A DNA stretch of 40,430 nucleotides. Source: Actinomycetes bacterium (lineage in GTDB: Bacteria; Actinomycetota; Acidimicrobiia; Acidimicrobiales; JAJZJN01). Position 1 is the stretch's first letter. Each line of letters starts with the position of its first letter. The notes beneath the pieces were generated by a model, which saw only the letters and a program-made list of their open reading frames with translations, was not told the origin of the DNA and did no database searches. This document shows, one piece after another, positions 29,497 through 39,057 of the stretch. A program made the position numbers and the translations under genes. The DNA lies in assembly GCA_021851165.1 (NCBI GenBank), contig JAJZJN010000007.1:1-40430 (forward strand), read 5' to 3'.

Positions 29497-30951
29497 TCAC
29501 GTGTTGGCCTTGATTCTCAAGATCAACTCGGTTACCTGGTCGTAGATCTGACGACGCTCCTTCATCAACGAGCCGATCTTCTCCACCGCGTGCATCACCG
29601 TCGTGTGGTCGCGTCCGCCGAATTCTCGAGCTATCGCTGGGTACGAGAAGTCTGTCAGCTCACGAAACACGTACATGCCGATCTGGCGTGCCGTTACAAG
29701 CGGGCGCCTACGGCTAGCTCCACACAGCTCGTCAACGGTGAAGCCAAACATCGCCGAGGTGTTGTCGAGGATGATCGCCGGGGTAACCCGCTTGGGCTGA
29801 CCTGCGGAGACGATGTCGGACAGAACCAACTCCGCCAGGTCACGGTCGAGAGGCTGCCTGTTCAGGCTGGCGTAGGCTGTAACGCGGATGAGCGCCCCCT
29901 CGAGCTCGCGAATGTTGTCCTTCACGTGAGTGGCAATGAACTCCAGGACCTCTGGCGGGACGGGTACCGCCTCGCGATCAGCTTTGTCCCGGAGTATCGC
30001 GAGCCTGGTCTCGAGCTCTGGTGGTTGGACCTCTGTTATGAGCCCAGACAGGAAGCGGCTACGCAACCTGTCCTCCAGCGTGGCGATCGACTTGGGTGAC
30101 CGGTCGGAGGTGAGGACGATCTGCCGGGATGCCCCGTAGAGGTGATTGAAGGTGTGGAAGAACTCTTCCTGAAGCTGCTCCTTGCCCTCCATGAACTGGA
30201 CGTCGTCGATGAGAAGAACGTCGCAGTCACGGTAGCGGCGTTTGAACGATCCGGTGGTGTTGTTCCTGATGGCATCCACGAACTCGTTCATGAACGTCTC
30301 GGTCGAAACGTAACGGATGTGTCGACCGGCGAAGTTCTCGTGGACGTAGTTGCCAATGGCGTGAAGTAAGTGGGTCTTGCCCAGGCCGGCGTCACCATGA
30401 ACGAACAACGGGTTGTAGGAGCGCGCCGGGGCTTCGGCAACCGCCAGCGCTGCCGCATGGGCGAAGCGATTGGACGAGCCGATCACAAAGGAGTCGAAGG
30501 TGTAGCGCGAGTCGATTCCCTGAGGCGCTGGATGATTGTGGCGGCTCGCGTCGGTGGAATGAGATCGACTCTGGTGTGATTCGGGCTGCTCCCGGGCCCC
30601 ACCTTGATCGGGGCTGCTCCCGGGCCCCACCGGATATTCGCGCGGAGAGTATCGAGATCCAGAGAGGACCACTTCTGGTTCTGCCTCGGGGGCGGAGGCT
30701 GGGGAGGCAAGGACATGGAGGGACACGTTGATCTCCCGACCAGCCACCTCGGACGCCGCTGCTGCTATGAGACCGATGAAGCGGGATTCCACCCTGTCGC
30801 GCACGAGCGTGCTCGGAACACCCACCACGAGACGGTCTCCAGTCACAGACACGAGCACCAGACCAGATAGCCAGGTGCGCCAGGTGCCGTCGGAAACCTG
30901 TTCTCGCAGGGTGTCCGTACATTGATTCCACAGGTATTCTATGTCGTTCAC
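29497..30951 (-). CDS. dnaA: Chromosomal replication initiator protein DnaA
   Basis: [53 protein letters not shown]-terminal [16 protein letters not shown]. Confidence 0.98.
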   Translation of the reverse strand: MNDIEYLWNQCTDTLREQVSDGTWRTWLSGLVLVSVTGDRLVVGVPSTLVRDRVESRFIGLIAAAASEVAGREINVSLHVLASPASAPEAEPEVVLSGSRYSPREYPVGPGSSPDQGGAREQPESHQSRSHSTDASRHNHPAPQGIDSRYTFDSFVIGSSNRFAHAAALAVAEAPARSYNPLFVHGDAGLGKTHLLHAIGNYVHENFAGRHIRYVSTETFMNEFVDAIRNNTTGSFKRRYRDCDVLLIDDVQFMEGKEQLQEEFFHTFNHLYGASRQIVLTSDRSPKSIATLEDRLRSRFLSGLITEVQPPELETRLAILRDKADREAVPVPPEVLEFIATHVKDNIRELEGALIRVTAYASLNRQPLDRDLAELVLSDIVSAGQPKRVTPAIILDNTSAMFGFTVDELCGASRRRPLVTARQIGMYVFRELTDFSYPAIAREFGGRDHTTVMHAVEKIGSLMKERRQIYDQVTELILRIKANT

Positions 30952-30991
30952 CTGGGTTTACACCCTTCGCTAAGAAAGCTCGTCCACAAGA

Positions 30992-31011
30992 CAATCCACA
31001 GGTGTGGATTG
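30992..31011. promoter_or_regulatory. Inverted pair of DnaA-box-like sites upstream of dnaA
   Basis: CAATCCACA-GG-TGTGGATTG; nearby TCGTCCACA at 30980-30988. Confidence 0.65.
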
Positions 31012-31315
31012 CGCGACCAGCTCCGTTGCGGCGCAAAGGCCCACCAATTGTCGCTGGATAACCATGTATGCTCGCCGCCTCGCCGCCAGCTGGTCGGCCA
31101 GGTGCCAGCCTCCGAACGGTACACCCCGAGCGCTCGCGCTGCTAGCGCCCATGGAACCGCCACCAGTGCCGATCTGTCGACGGGGACGACCCGGCTGGTG
31201 GCAAGCTTCCATTCTGGCGTAGGATTGCGGTCTTGAAGCCTCGGCCGCGGCTTGGCGTCGGAGGATTGTCGAAAGCCGGGCAAGCATACGGCCCCGTACG
31301 GACGAGAGAGACACA

Positions 31316-31450
31316 GTGAAGCGAACGTTCCAGCCCAACACGCGTAAGCGGGCGAAGACCCACGGTTTCCGGCATCGGATGTCCAGTCGCGCCGGGCGCG
31401 CGATCATCCGGGCTCGACGGGCCAGGGGTCGCCAACGCCTGTCCGCTTGA
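31316..31450 (+). CDS. rpmH: 50S ribosomal protein L34
   Basis: GTG start; (M)[43 protein letters not shown]. Too short to be in the ORF track. Confidence 0.97.
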   Translation: MKRTFQPNTRKRAKTHGFRHRMSSRAGRAIIRARRARGRQRLSA

Positions 31451-31466
31451 ACACGAGCGGGCCGAG

Positions 31467-31796
31467 GTGACCTGGCGAATTCGGGACAGGAGGACCTTCG
31501 AGCAACTGAGGAGGTCTGGCCGGAGGAGCTGGGTGGGGCCGGTTGGTGTCACGTATTGCTCTCTGCCGGATGCACATGTGCCGCAAGTCGCATATGCGAT
31601 CGGGAGGAAGGTCGGAAGCGCCGTAGTTCGCAATCGGCTCCGCCGACGCCTGAGAGAGGTGACCAGACGGTTGGCACCCGAGATGGCGCCGGGGGCATAC
31701 CTGGTGACGGCCTCGCGTGAAGCGTGTTCGATGAGATTCGAGGAATTGACCATGACGGTATCCAGAGCGATGGGCTCGGCGTGCGCCGCTCGGTGA
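31467..31796 (+). CDS. rnpA: Ribonuclease P protein component
   Basis: [15 protein letters not shown]...[26 protein letters not shown]; position after rpmH. Confidence 0.95.
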   Translation: MTWRIRDRRTFEQLRRSGRRSWVGPVGVTYCSLPDAHVPQVAYAIGRKVGSAVVRNRLRRRLREVTRRLAPEMAPGAYLVTASREACSMRFEELTMTVSRAMGSACAAR

Positions 31797-32065
31797 CCAC
31801 CGCGGAAGCGCCATCTGGCGAAAACACCACGGGGATGGCCGTGAGAATGGCCGTTCTGGGTGTCAAGGCTTATCAGAGACTTCGTTCCGGCAGGCCGTCG
31901 CCGTGCAGATATTGGCCGACCTGCTCAGCGTACGCGGTCGAAGCTATGGAACTACACGGTTTATTCCGAGGTGGTTGGCTTGCTATCCGACGTGTAGCTA
32001 GGTGCCAACCATGGGGTGGCCACGGTGTTGATCCGGTTCCAACCCCGAAGGAGGCTCGGCGATGA
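31793..32065 (+). CDS. yidD: Membrane protein insertion efficiency factor YidD
   Basis: GTG start inside ORF 31724..32065; [59 protein letters not shown]. Confidence 0.95.
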   Translation: MTTAEAPSGENTTGMAVRMAVLGVKAYQRLRSGRPSPCRYWPTCSAYAVEAMELHGLFRGGWLAIRRVARCQPWGGHGVDPVPTPKEARR

Positions 32066-33288
32066 TCATGGCTGTGCTGATGGCAAGCACCATCGGCCAG
32101 ATCTTTCAACCTCTATTCAGAGCGATGGCATGGTTGCTAGCTTTCTTCTATGCACTGGCCCCGAATTATGCAATAGCTATAGCTCTTCTTACTGTAGCTG
32201 TGATGGTGGTAACCGCTCCGTTGACCATCAAGAGCACTCGCTCAATGGTTGCAATGCAGCAGTTTACGCCAGAAATGAAGAAGCTGCAGCAGAAGTACAA
32301 AGGCGATAGAGCACAGCTCAACGAGGAAATGATGAAGCTCTATAGAGAGCACAACATCAACCCCGCTGGTGGCTGCCTACCTATGATCATTCAGATCCCG
32401 GTATTTATCATACTATATGATTCCATTCGTGGATTGACTCACACATTTACCAGTCATGGCCATGTGATCCCAGCACCACTATATATAGGGCATAGCACCC
32501 GAATCTACCACGATCTTCTCCATAGTGCTGGGAAGATGATGGCATTCGGGATCAACTTGACGCAGACTGTTCTTGGTCATCACTCTTCCATTAGTAGCGC
32601 AATCCCATACTGGGTGTTATTTGGCGCTGCTATACTTCTACAATATATCCAGATAAATCAGATTAATAGACGCAATCCCCAGCTAGCACAGACGAATCCA
32701 CAAGCACAGATGATGCAGAAATACATGCCATTTTTGTTTGCAATATTCTACTTATATTTTCCGGCAGGGGTTGTTGTTTACTTTATTGTTTCGAGCCTTT
32801 GTAGGATAGCGATTCAGGAAGGTCTTTTCAGGTTTGGGATGTTCTCCACACCTGCAGTTGCCGCGGAGTCCATTCCGCGATCGGACGTCGGTTCCTCGGG
32901 TGGCCGGCCACGAAGGCCGACGCTGATGGAGCGCCTGGCCAACGCGCAGGCGAAGGCCGCCGGTCAGCAACGGGCTCAACAGCCGAGGCCGGGGGGGGGA
33001 CGATCCGGCACGCGCCAGACGGGACAGCTCGGTACAGGTGGCAGCTCATCGAACGGTGCGGGTCGGCCGGCTGGCACTAAGCCCTCGACTGGGAAGCCGT
33101 CTACCCAGAAGCCTGCAGCACAGGCACAGAAGCCCACACCGGGTCGGCCGGCTGGCACTAAGCCCTCGACTGGGAAGCCGTCTACCCAGAAGCCTGCAGC
33201 ACAGGCACAGAAGCCCAGACTGGATGACGCGGACACGAAGAAACCTCATCCTCGGGCGCGATCGAAGCGTGAGAGAAAGGCGCCCTGA
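32062..33288 (+). CDS. yidC: Membrane protein insertase YidC/Oxa1
   Basis: [100 protein letters not shown]. Confidence 0.96.
   Translation: MIMAVLMASTIGQIFQPLFRAMAWLLAFFYALAPNYAIAIALLTVAVMVVTAPLTIKSTRSMVAMQQFTPEMKKLQQKYKGDRAQLNEEMMKLYREHNINPAGGCLPMIIQIPVFIILYDSIRGLTHTFTSHGHVIPAPLYIGHSTRIYHDLLHSAGKMMAFGINLTQTVLGHHSSISSAIPYWVLFGAAILLQYIQINQINRRNPQLAQTNPQAQMMQKYMPFLFAIFYLYFPAGVVVYFIVSSLCRIAIQEGLFRFGMFSTPAVAAESIPRSDVGSSGGRPRRPTLMERLANAQAKAAGQQRAQQPRPGGGRSGTRQTGQLGTGGSSSNGAGRPAGTKPSTGKPSTQKPAAQAQKPTPGRPAGTKPSTGKPSTQKPAAQAQKPRLDDADTKKPHPRARSKRERKAP
33060..33217 (+). repeat. Tandem 81-bp (27-aa) repeat in the YidC C-terminal tail
   Basis: 33060-33136 and 33141-33217 identical over 77 bp; encodes [23 protein letters not shown] x2. 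Confidence 0.93.
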
Positions 33289-33292
33289 CCTA

Positions 33293-34357
33293 ATGGAGTG
33301 GGTAGAGACCACGGGACGAACGATCGAAGAGGCCAGGGAGGCTGCGCTTGAGCAGTTAGGCGTGGCTGAGACGGATGCGGAGTTCATTATCCTTACCGAG
33401 CCCAGACGGGGGATTCTCGGGCGATTCAGACAGGAGGCGAGACTTCGGGCACGCGTTGTGCCTGCTAGGCCTAGGCCTAAGAGGGGCGGCAAGGGTGCCC
33501 GGAAGGCGAACGACAGGACCAAGGGGAGGAGTCGGTCGGTAGCAGGCGATGGATCTGCCTCGGCCAAAGGCGGCAAGGACAAGACGGTGTTGGTGAAAGC
33601 AGCAGACAGAGGATCCTCGGGTGCTGGCCGCTCTGAGCCGACAGAGGCGAAGCGAGCCGATGCCGAGGTTCGTCCGATGAATGGGGACTTTGGGGTGGCA
33701 CAGAAGGGTGCTGTAGTTCCTTCAGTGCCATCCGGGGAGCCGGCGGTGGAGCCTGCTGCAGAGCCCGGGGGGTCTTCAGGGGCCAGGAAGAAGCGCCATC
33801 GGGGATCGAGGGGGCGTGGCAGAGGTCAGGTAAGGGCGGCTGCCACGGCCAATAGTGACAACGAGCAAGTGGAGGCGATGATGGAGACACTTTCAGCAGA
33901 TGAGCAAGGGGAGAAGGCCACGACCTTTCTGGATGGCCTCATGCACGAGCTTGGCATGACTGCGACCACCTCGTTCTCGAGTAGCGAAGAGGGTATACAG
34001 GTCGCTATCGAGGGCAGCGACCTCGGTGCTCTGGTAGGTCCCGCCGGTGCCACACTGTCTGCCCTGCAGGAGGTAACGCGAGCTGTTCTCCAGCGCTACA
34101 CGGGTGGGCATGGCGAGAGGATAATCGTGGATGTCGGGGGATACCGTGCCAAGCGCGCCGAAGCCCTCGCGCGTTTTACCACGTCAATTGCCCAAGAGGT
34201 GATTGCCAGCGGGACAGAGCGCCGGCTCGAGCCGATGTCGGCGGCCGACCGGAAGGTAGTTCACGATACGGTAAACGCTATAGAGGGTGTGGTGACGAGA
34301 TCGGAGGGCGAGGAGCCGCGTCGCTACGTGGTGATCTCTCCTAAGGCTGGCGAATAG
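33293..34357 (+). CDS. jag: Jag/KhpB-like RNA-binding protein (Jag-N, KH, R3H) with long disordered linker
   Basis: EWVETTGRTIEEAREAALEQLGVAETDAEFIILTEPRRGILGRF; KH GSDLGALVGPAGATLSALQEVTRAVL; R3H-like SAADRKVVHDTVNAIEGVVTRSEGEEPRRYVVI. Confidence 0.93.
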   Translation: MEWVETTGRTIEEAREAALEQLGVAETDAEFIILTEPRRGILGRFRQEARLRARVVPARPRPKRGGKGARKANDRTKGRSRSVAGDGSASAKGGKDKTVLVKAADRGSSGAGRSEPTEAKRADAEVRPMNGDFGVAQKGAVVPSVPSGEPAVEPAAEPGGSSGARKKRHRGSRGRGRGQVRAAATANSDNEQVEAMMETLSADEQGEKATTFLDGLMHELGMTATTSFSSSEEGIQVAIEGSDLGALVGPAGATLSALQEVTRAVLQRYTGGHGERIIVDVGGYRAKRAEALARFTTSIAQEVIASGTERRLEPMSAADRKVVHDTVNAIEGVVTRSEGEEPRRYVVISPKAGE

Positions 34358-34368
34358 GCGCGCCAACC

Positions 34369-35037
34369 TTGAGGAATGCGCGGTCTGCACTGCTGGTACA
34401 GCTTTCCAGGGCCCGCCAAAGGGGATATCTTGGCCCTGGCGATCTTGAGTTGCACATAGATCACGCTATGGGATTTGCCCGAGCTGTCGAAGCAGAGTTG
34501 GGTTGTGGTGTGGGTCCAGGCAGTTGCACTCCAGGGCGGCGAGCCGTTCTTGATCTAGGATCTGGAGGGGGTATCCCGGGCCTCGTATTGGCGGATCTAT
34601 GGCCTGATAGCAAGTTCATGCTGCTGGATTCGAATCTTCGCAAGACGGAGTTCTTGATCTCCGCGGTGGAGGCATGTGGTATGAGCGGGCGTGTGTGCGT
34701 GAAGCGTGAGTCTGCTGAAGTGGCTGGTATGACGCCTGAGCTGCGAGCATCATTCGACGTCGTGGTTGCACGTTCTTTTGGGCGACCAGCTACTACTGCC
34801 GAATGTGCATCTCCGTTGATCGTCCATGGAGGCATTCTGGTCGTGTCGGAGCCACCGCCTGGTGATGATGACTTGGATCAAGATAGGTGGCCTGACTCCG
34901 GACTCGCGCAACTGGGAATGTCCACTGCCACCTCCTGGAGGGATACCTTTGGGTATCAGGTTATTCGTCAGACGAGCGAGTGCCCCGCACGGTTCCCCCG
35001 ACGAGTAGGAGTAGCGCGTAAGAACCCGCTCTTCTGA
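34369..35037 (+). CDS. rsmG: 16S rRNA (guanine-N7) methyltransferase RsmG
   Basis: AVLDLGSGGGIPGLVLADLWPDSKFMLLDSNLRKTEFLISAVEACG; TTG start. Confidence 0.93.
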   Translation: MRNARSALLVQLSRARQRGYLGPGDLELHIDHAMGFARAVEAELGCGVGPGSCTPGRRAVLDLGSGGGIPGLVLADLWPDSKFMLLDSNLRKTEFLISAVEACGMSGRVCVKRESAEVAGMTPELRASFDVVVARSFGRPATTAECASPLIVHGGILVVSEPPPGDDDLDQDRWPDSGLAQLGMSTATSWRDTFGYQVIRQTSECPARFPRRVGVARKNPLF

Positions 35038-35092
35038 AAACAAGTAGATTCGCGGTTATACCTAGAATGGTGAGAAGGCTTTGTCTGGCCGC

Positions 35093-35108
35093 TGTTCCAC
35101 GTGAAACA
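35093..35108. promoter_or_regulatory. parS site 1
   Basis: TGTTCCACGTGAAACA, matches the TGTTNCACGTGAAACA consensus. Confidence 0.95.
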
Positions 35109-35415
35109 CATGCTATGAGGCATGTGAACAACTATCCGTCTCGCATGATCTAGTTGGTGGAATGAAACCCCAGGCTCATGTGCTCAGCTTACGGACCATC
35201 CGGCGGCTACGCACAGTCCACGTGCCTGCCTTCCAGTGCCCCGGGAGGCTTGCCAGGCAGTAATACTGGTGAAGCTCCAGCCTGAAGCGGGCGGCATCTG
35301 GATCCACCAGCTTGCAGAACTACCAGGTCAGGCAGCTGTTCTGTGCACGCGAGATGAGCTCGGAGCGACTAATGACCACCTCGTCGTGCTGCAATCAAAA
35401 TTGCCGAGCCAATTA

Positions 35416-35431
35416 AGTTTCACGTGGAACA
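35416..35431. promoter_or_regulatory. parS site 2
   Basis: AGTTTCACGTGGAACA; reverse complement TGTTCCACGTGAAACT, 15/16 to consensus. Confidence 0.9.
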
Positions 35432-35616
35432 TCACTCAGCCTTCTTGACCCAAGAGCGATCTGGGTGAAGGATAAGGGGCTGCAGCTCTCGTGCCCGCTT
35501 CTTCAGCTCGTACGTGCCTAACTGGCAAGAAGCAATTGGAGGAAACCAGTGGGATATCCCCGACAGATACCGTGGTCGACCATGAGGGGGTCGGCCGTTG
35601 GAGGATGGGTCGCTGA

Positions 35617-36414
35617 ATGGCGTCTGGTCGGACGGTTGGCCGCGGGGTGATGCCCAGGGTAATGGCGGTTGCGAACCAGAAGGGTGGGGTCGGCAAGACG
35701 ACGACGGCGGTTAACCTCGGTGCCGGGTTGGCTGAGCTCGGAAGGCGCGTACTGGTGATTGACCTGGACCCTCAGGGAAACGCCACGACTGGCCTCGGAA
35801 TAGATGCGAGAAACTTCGAGTCGTCGATGTACGACGTCCTCATGCGCGACGTGCCGCTGGAGGATTGCATAGAGGCTACGTCGCTGAAGAACCTGTTCGT
35901 AGCTCCTGCAACCATCGACCTGGCTGGAGCTGAGATCGAGCTGGTCCCAACGTTCAGCCGCGAGTTGCGACTGAGGAGAGCAATTCAACCTATTCTGGAA
36001 GACTTTGACTTCATCCTGATCGATTGTCCCCCTTCGCTTGGGCTGATTACCGTTAACGGTCTAGCTGCGGCGAGGGAAGTTCTCGTGCCCATACAGTGCG
36101 AGTACTACGCGCTAGAGGGCCTTGGGCAGCTCCTGCGAAATGTGAACCTTGTCCAGACAAACCTCAACGAGGAGCTTGAGGTGACTACGATTGTTCTCAC
36201 GATGTACGACGCCAGGACAAAGCTTGCCGAGCAGGTGGCCAGCGAAGTTAGAGAGCATTTCGGTGACAAGGTGTGCCGGGTCGTAGTGCCTCGTACGGTA
36301 CGCATATCAGAGGCACCTTCGTTCGGGCAGCCGGTTACCGTGTTCGATCCCAGTTCACGCGGGGCGATAGCGTACAGATTGCTAGCCAAGGAGGTTGACC
36401 GTGGCCCGTCGTAG
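35617..36414 (+). CDS. parA: Chromosome partitioning ATPase ParA/Soj
   Basis: VANQKGGVGKTTTAVNLGAGLAELGRRVLVIDLDPQGNATTGLG; start may be 35650. Confidence 0.96.
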   Translation: MASGRTVGRGVMPRVMAVANQKGGVGKTTTAVNLGAGLAELGRRVLVIDLDPQGNATTGLGIDARNFESSMYDVLMRDVPLEDCIEATSLKNLFVAPATIDLAGAEIELVPTFSRELRLRRAIQPILEDFDFILIDCPPSLGLITVNGLAAAREVLVPIQCEYYALEGLGQLLRNVNLVQTNLNEELEVTTIVLTMYDARTKLAEQVASEVREHFGDKVCRVVVPRTVRISEAPSFGQPVTVFDPSSRGAIAYRLLAKEVDRGPS

Positions 36415-37465
36415 TGGATTGGGTAAGGGTCTCGGAGCACTGATCCCATCCGAAGCAGTTGGGGACCGCGGGACTGCATTACGCGAGGTTCCGGTATCCA
36501 ACATTAAGCCGAACAGGCTCCAACCCCGTGCGTACTTCGACGAAGAAGCGATGTCTTCTCTGGCGGCTTCGATTCGCGAACTCGGGGTGCTCCAGCCGGT
36601 TCTACTACGCCGCTCTGGTGAAAGTGAGTATGAGTTGGTCGCTGGCGAGCGGCGCTGGCGAGCGGCGAGGCGAGCTGGGCTGCAGACTGTGCCAGCGTTG
36701 GTGCAAGAGACGTCGGATGTGAACAGCCTCGAGCAGGCGCTAGTCGAGAATTTGCATCGTGAGGATTTGAATCCGCTAGAGGAAGCGGCCGCCTACCAGC
36801 AGCTTATCGACGAGTTTGGCTATACCCATGAGCAGGTTGCTATACGCGTAGGCCGGAGCCGGACAGCAGTGACGAATATGCTGCGGCTGCTGCAGCTTCC
36901 GGCCGGTGTCCAAAGAGCCCTTGCCGAAGGATCTCTGAGCGCAGGACACGCGCGCGCTTTGCTTGGCACGCGCGATAGGGCCTACCAAGAAGAGCTGGCC
37001 AAGCAGATTGTGATTGCAGGACTTACTGTGCGTGCTGTCGAGGATGTGATCCGACAGCACGAACAGGTGGGTACGCAGGCAGGTCAGGCACCTGAGCTAG
37101 GAGTATCGGGGCGCCCCGACTCTGGGCAGGCAGTAACCGGAAGTGGGGTTGGAGACCAGGGGCGTTCGGAGGGTTCAGCCGCTGTGGGTGGAAGCGCTGG
37201 TGTGGCAGTGGAGGAGGGCCGAGAGTCAACCACGGGTCACGGACATAGCGACCATTACCCCCAGGAAGTGGCCAGGCGCCGCTTGCCAGCACCAGGAATG
37301 CTGGAACTAGAGGAGTTGCTGTCCACACGGCTCAACACGAGGGTGAAGGTCGAGATGGGAGCCCGTCGCGGTCGAGTGTTGATCGAATTTTCAACTCTCG
37401 AAGATCTAGAGCGCATCTATAAGTTGATGCTTACTGATGTGATGACGGTGAACAAGACGGTTTGA
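36401..37465 (+). CDS. parB: Chromosome partitioning protein ParB
   Basis: VARRSGLGKGLGALIP; LQPVLLRRSGESEYELVAGERRWRAARRAGLQTVPALV; HEQVAIRVGRSRTAVTNMLRLLQLP. Confidence 0.96.
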   Translation: MARRSGLGKGLGALIPSEAVGDRGTALREVPVSNIKPNRLQPRAYFDEEAMSSLAASIRELGVLQPVLLRRSGESEYELVAGERRWRAARRAGLQTVPALVQETSDVNSLEQALVENLHREDLNPLEEAAAYQQLIDEFGYTHEQVAIRVGRSRTAVTNMLRLLQLPAGVQRALAEGSLSAGHARALLGTRDRAYQEELAKQIVIAGLTVRAVEDVIRQHEQVGTQAGQAPELGVSGRPDSGQAVTGSGVGDQGRSEGSAAVGGSAGVAVEEGRESTTGHGHSDHYPQEVARRRLPAPGMLELEELLSTRLNTRVKVEMGARRGRVLIEFSTLEDLERIYKLMLTDVMTVNKTV

Positions 37466-37483
37466 TATGTAGCTACTTAGAGT

Positions 37484-37595
37484 AGCAATATCTTCATATA
37501 TCGCTATATTCTGTAGATATTGCTCACTATGAGTGAGTATCAACTATCCAGGCGCACTGGAGCTTGATCCACAACCTGTGCATTAGGTTGTGGAT
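37484..37595. other. Inverted-repeat-rich intergenic region between parB and cwlM-like gene
   Basis: AGCAATATCT(37484-37493)/AGATATTGCT(37515-37524); CTCACT/AGTGAG; TCCAG/CTGGA; ATCCACAACCT(37567-37577)/AGGTTGTGGAT(37585-37595). Confidence 0.8.
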
Positions 37596-37632
37596 ATCGC
37601 TAGACAACACCAGCTCAGGTGGGGTCCGCTGA

Positions 37633-38571
37633 TTATTCGAAGGGAGTTGTGGCCCATTCGATCAATGCATCTGCGAGAGCCTCTGCCAGATGTGCACCCT
37701 TTTCGACAACCGTATGGGATGGTCCGATCTCGCATACTACTGCCGGCATCCTGGTTTCACGCAGGATCGGAAGTGACATCCCGACAGCAGTGGCACCGGT
37801 TATCCGGAGATTCTTGAGCGTGTGGAAGCACACGAGGTTTGCAAGGCGCCTTCCTCCGGGTGATTCGTAGTGATAGCCGGTGTAGTAGGCGGCCTGGCAG
37901 TCGGTTCTCTGCGGTTCGAACCGTATGCCAAGGTAAACCTCGACCGAGGCTGCATTGGCAAGGGCTGCCTGGGCAGACCCGTCGGAATGCAGTATAGGAA
38001 CCACTTGGGCCCCGGCAGAGGCCAAGCGGCGGCGTACAGCAGTGACGACGGCATCGAGGCCGCCCTCCTCACCCAGTGCGATTCTCCGACCCAGAAGAGT
38101 TGTGGGGCTCCGGCGCATGCGTTCGCGGTCGCGCACGGCGCTCACGAGCTCCGGTTCGGAGTACCTGGGCATGACTCGGAGCAACTCGCGTAGGGTACGA
38201 GAGCCGCATATACCGTCGGGGGGGAGGTCGGTGTTCCTCTGGAAGTCGGCCAGAGCCCCAGCAGTCATTGCACCGAAAATCCCGTCGACCCTGCCGGTGT
38301 CAAAGCCGAGAGCCGAGAGCCGCCGCTGGAGGTCCGCTATATCGTCACCTCGCAGCATTGGCCGGCAGTGGTACAACAGGCGGTCGCCCAACCTGAATCC
38401 TGCTTCCACGAGCGCGGACCATGTCTGGTTCCCGCACTGCCCGTCTATCCTCAGGCCCCGGGTGTGCTGGAATGCTTCGATGGCAGCACGGGTGCCAGGG
38501 CCGAATATGCCTTTGGCGTCAGGGGAGGTGTCGATGCCGAGAGCCGCGAGCCTGCGCTGCACATCTTCCAC
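37633..38571 (-). CDS. CwlM-like N-acetylmuramoyl-L-alanine amidase-fold protein with two peptidoglycan-binding domains, probably catalytically inactive; start uncertain
   Basis: Two PG_binding_1 repeats (VEDVQRRLAALGIDTSPDAKGIFGPGTRAAIEAFQ; IADLQRRLSALGFDTGRVDGIFGAMTAGALADFQ) plus an amidase_3-like C-terminal domain; located between trxA and parB. Homologous reading continues upstream to about 38620 but the first in-frame canonical start is GTG at 38571. Confidence 0.8.
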   Translation of the reverse strand: MEDVQRRLAALGIDTSPDAKGIFGPGTRAAIEAFQHTRGLRIDGQCGNQTWSALVEAGFRLGDRLLYHCRPMLRGDDIADLQRRLSALGFDTGRVDGIFGAMTAGALADFQRNTDLPPDGICGSRTLRELLRVMPRYSEPELVSAVRDRERMRRSPTTLLGRRIALGEEGGLDAVVTAVRRRLASAGAQVVPILHSDGSAQAALANAASVEVYLGIRFEPQRTDCQAAYYTGYHYESPGGRRLANLVCFHTLKNLRITGATAVGMSLPILRETRMPAVVCEIGPSHTVVEKGAHLAEALADALIEWATTPFE

Positions 38572-38627
38572 GGCCTCCCCGACCGCACCGATGCAAAGCG
38601 GTAGGGGTGAGCGATCGGCCGGGCCCG

Positions 38628-38954
38628 TTACAGGTACTCCTCGATCTCTTGGAGTAGTTGAGCCTTCCCGCGCGCCCCGACGATCCTGGTACGGAGCTCT
38701 CCGCCTTTGAACAGGATGAGGGTCGGGATGCTCATCACCTCGAAGCGCCTCGTGACGTCGAGGTTCTCGTCGATATCGAGCTTCGCGATCTGCAGCAGCC
38801 CCTGCTTCTCGGTGGCGAGCTCCTCGAGCACTGGGGCAATCATCTTGCATGGGCCGCACCAGTCAGCCCAGAAGTCCACGAGAACCGGAACGTCTGCCAG
38901 CATGACATGCTCGTCGAATGTGGCATCAGTCAGCTTGACTATTCCGTTGCTCAT
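38628..38954 (-). CDS. trxA: Thioredoxin
   Basis: VLVDFWADWCGPCKMIAPVLEELA. Confidence 0.97.
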   Translation of the reverse strand: MSNGIVKLTDATFDEHVMLADVPVLVDFWADWCGPCKMIAPVLEELATEKQGLLQIAKLDIDENLDVTRRFEVMSIPTLILFKGGELRTRIVGARGKAQLLQEIEEYL

Positions 38955-39057
38955 AGATATTCCTTTCGTGTTCGATCCCGCTAATTACTCAAGCTGCCAT
39001 CCATGCCTTTGAAAAAGAACACATTACTATCTGGCATGCAACGTGGGTACTGGTAGC

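Noticed and set aside
35236-35448. 70-aa ORF between rsmG and parA
   Set aside because: Overlaps a parS site, no recognisable family or RBS; likely non-coding centromere region.
36640-36680. CTGGCGAGCGGCG direct repeat in parB
   Set aside because: It encodes the conserved ParB motif LVAGERRWRAARRAG, so it is explained by the protein sequence.
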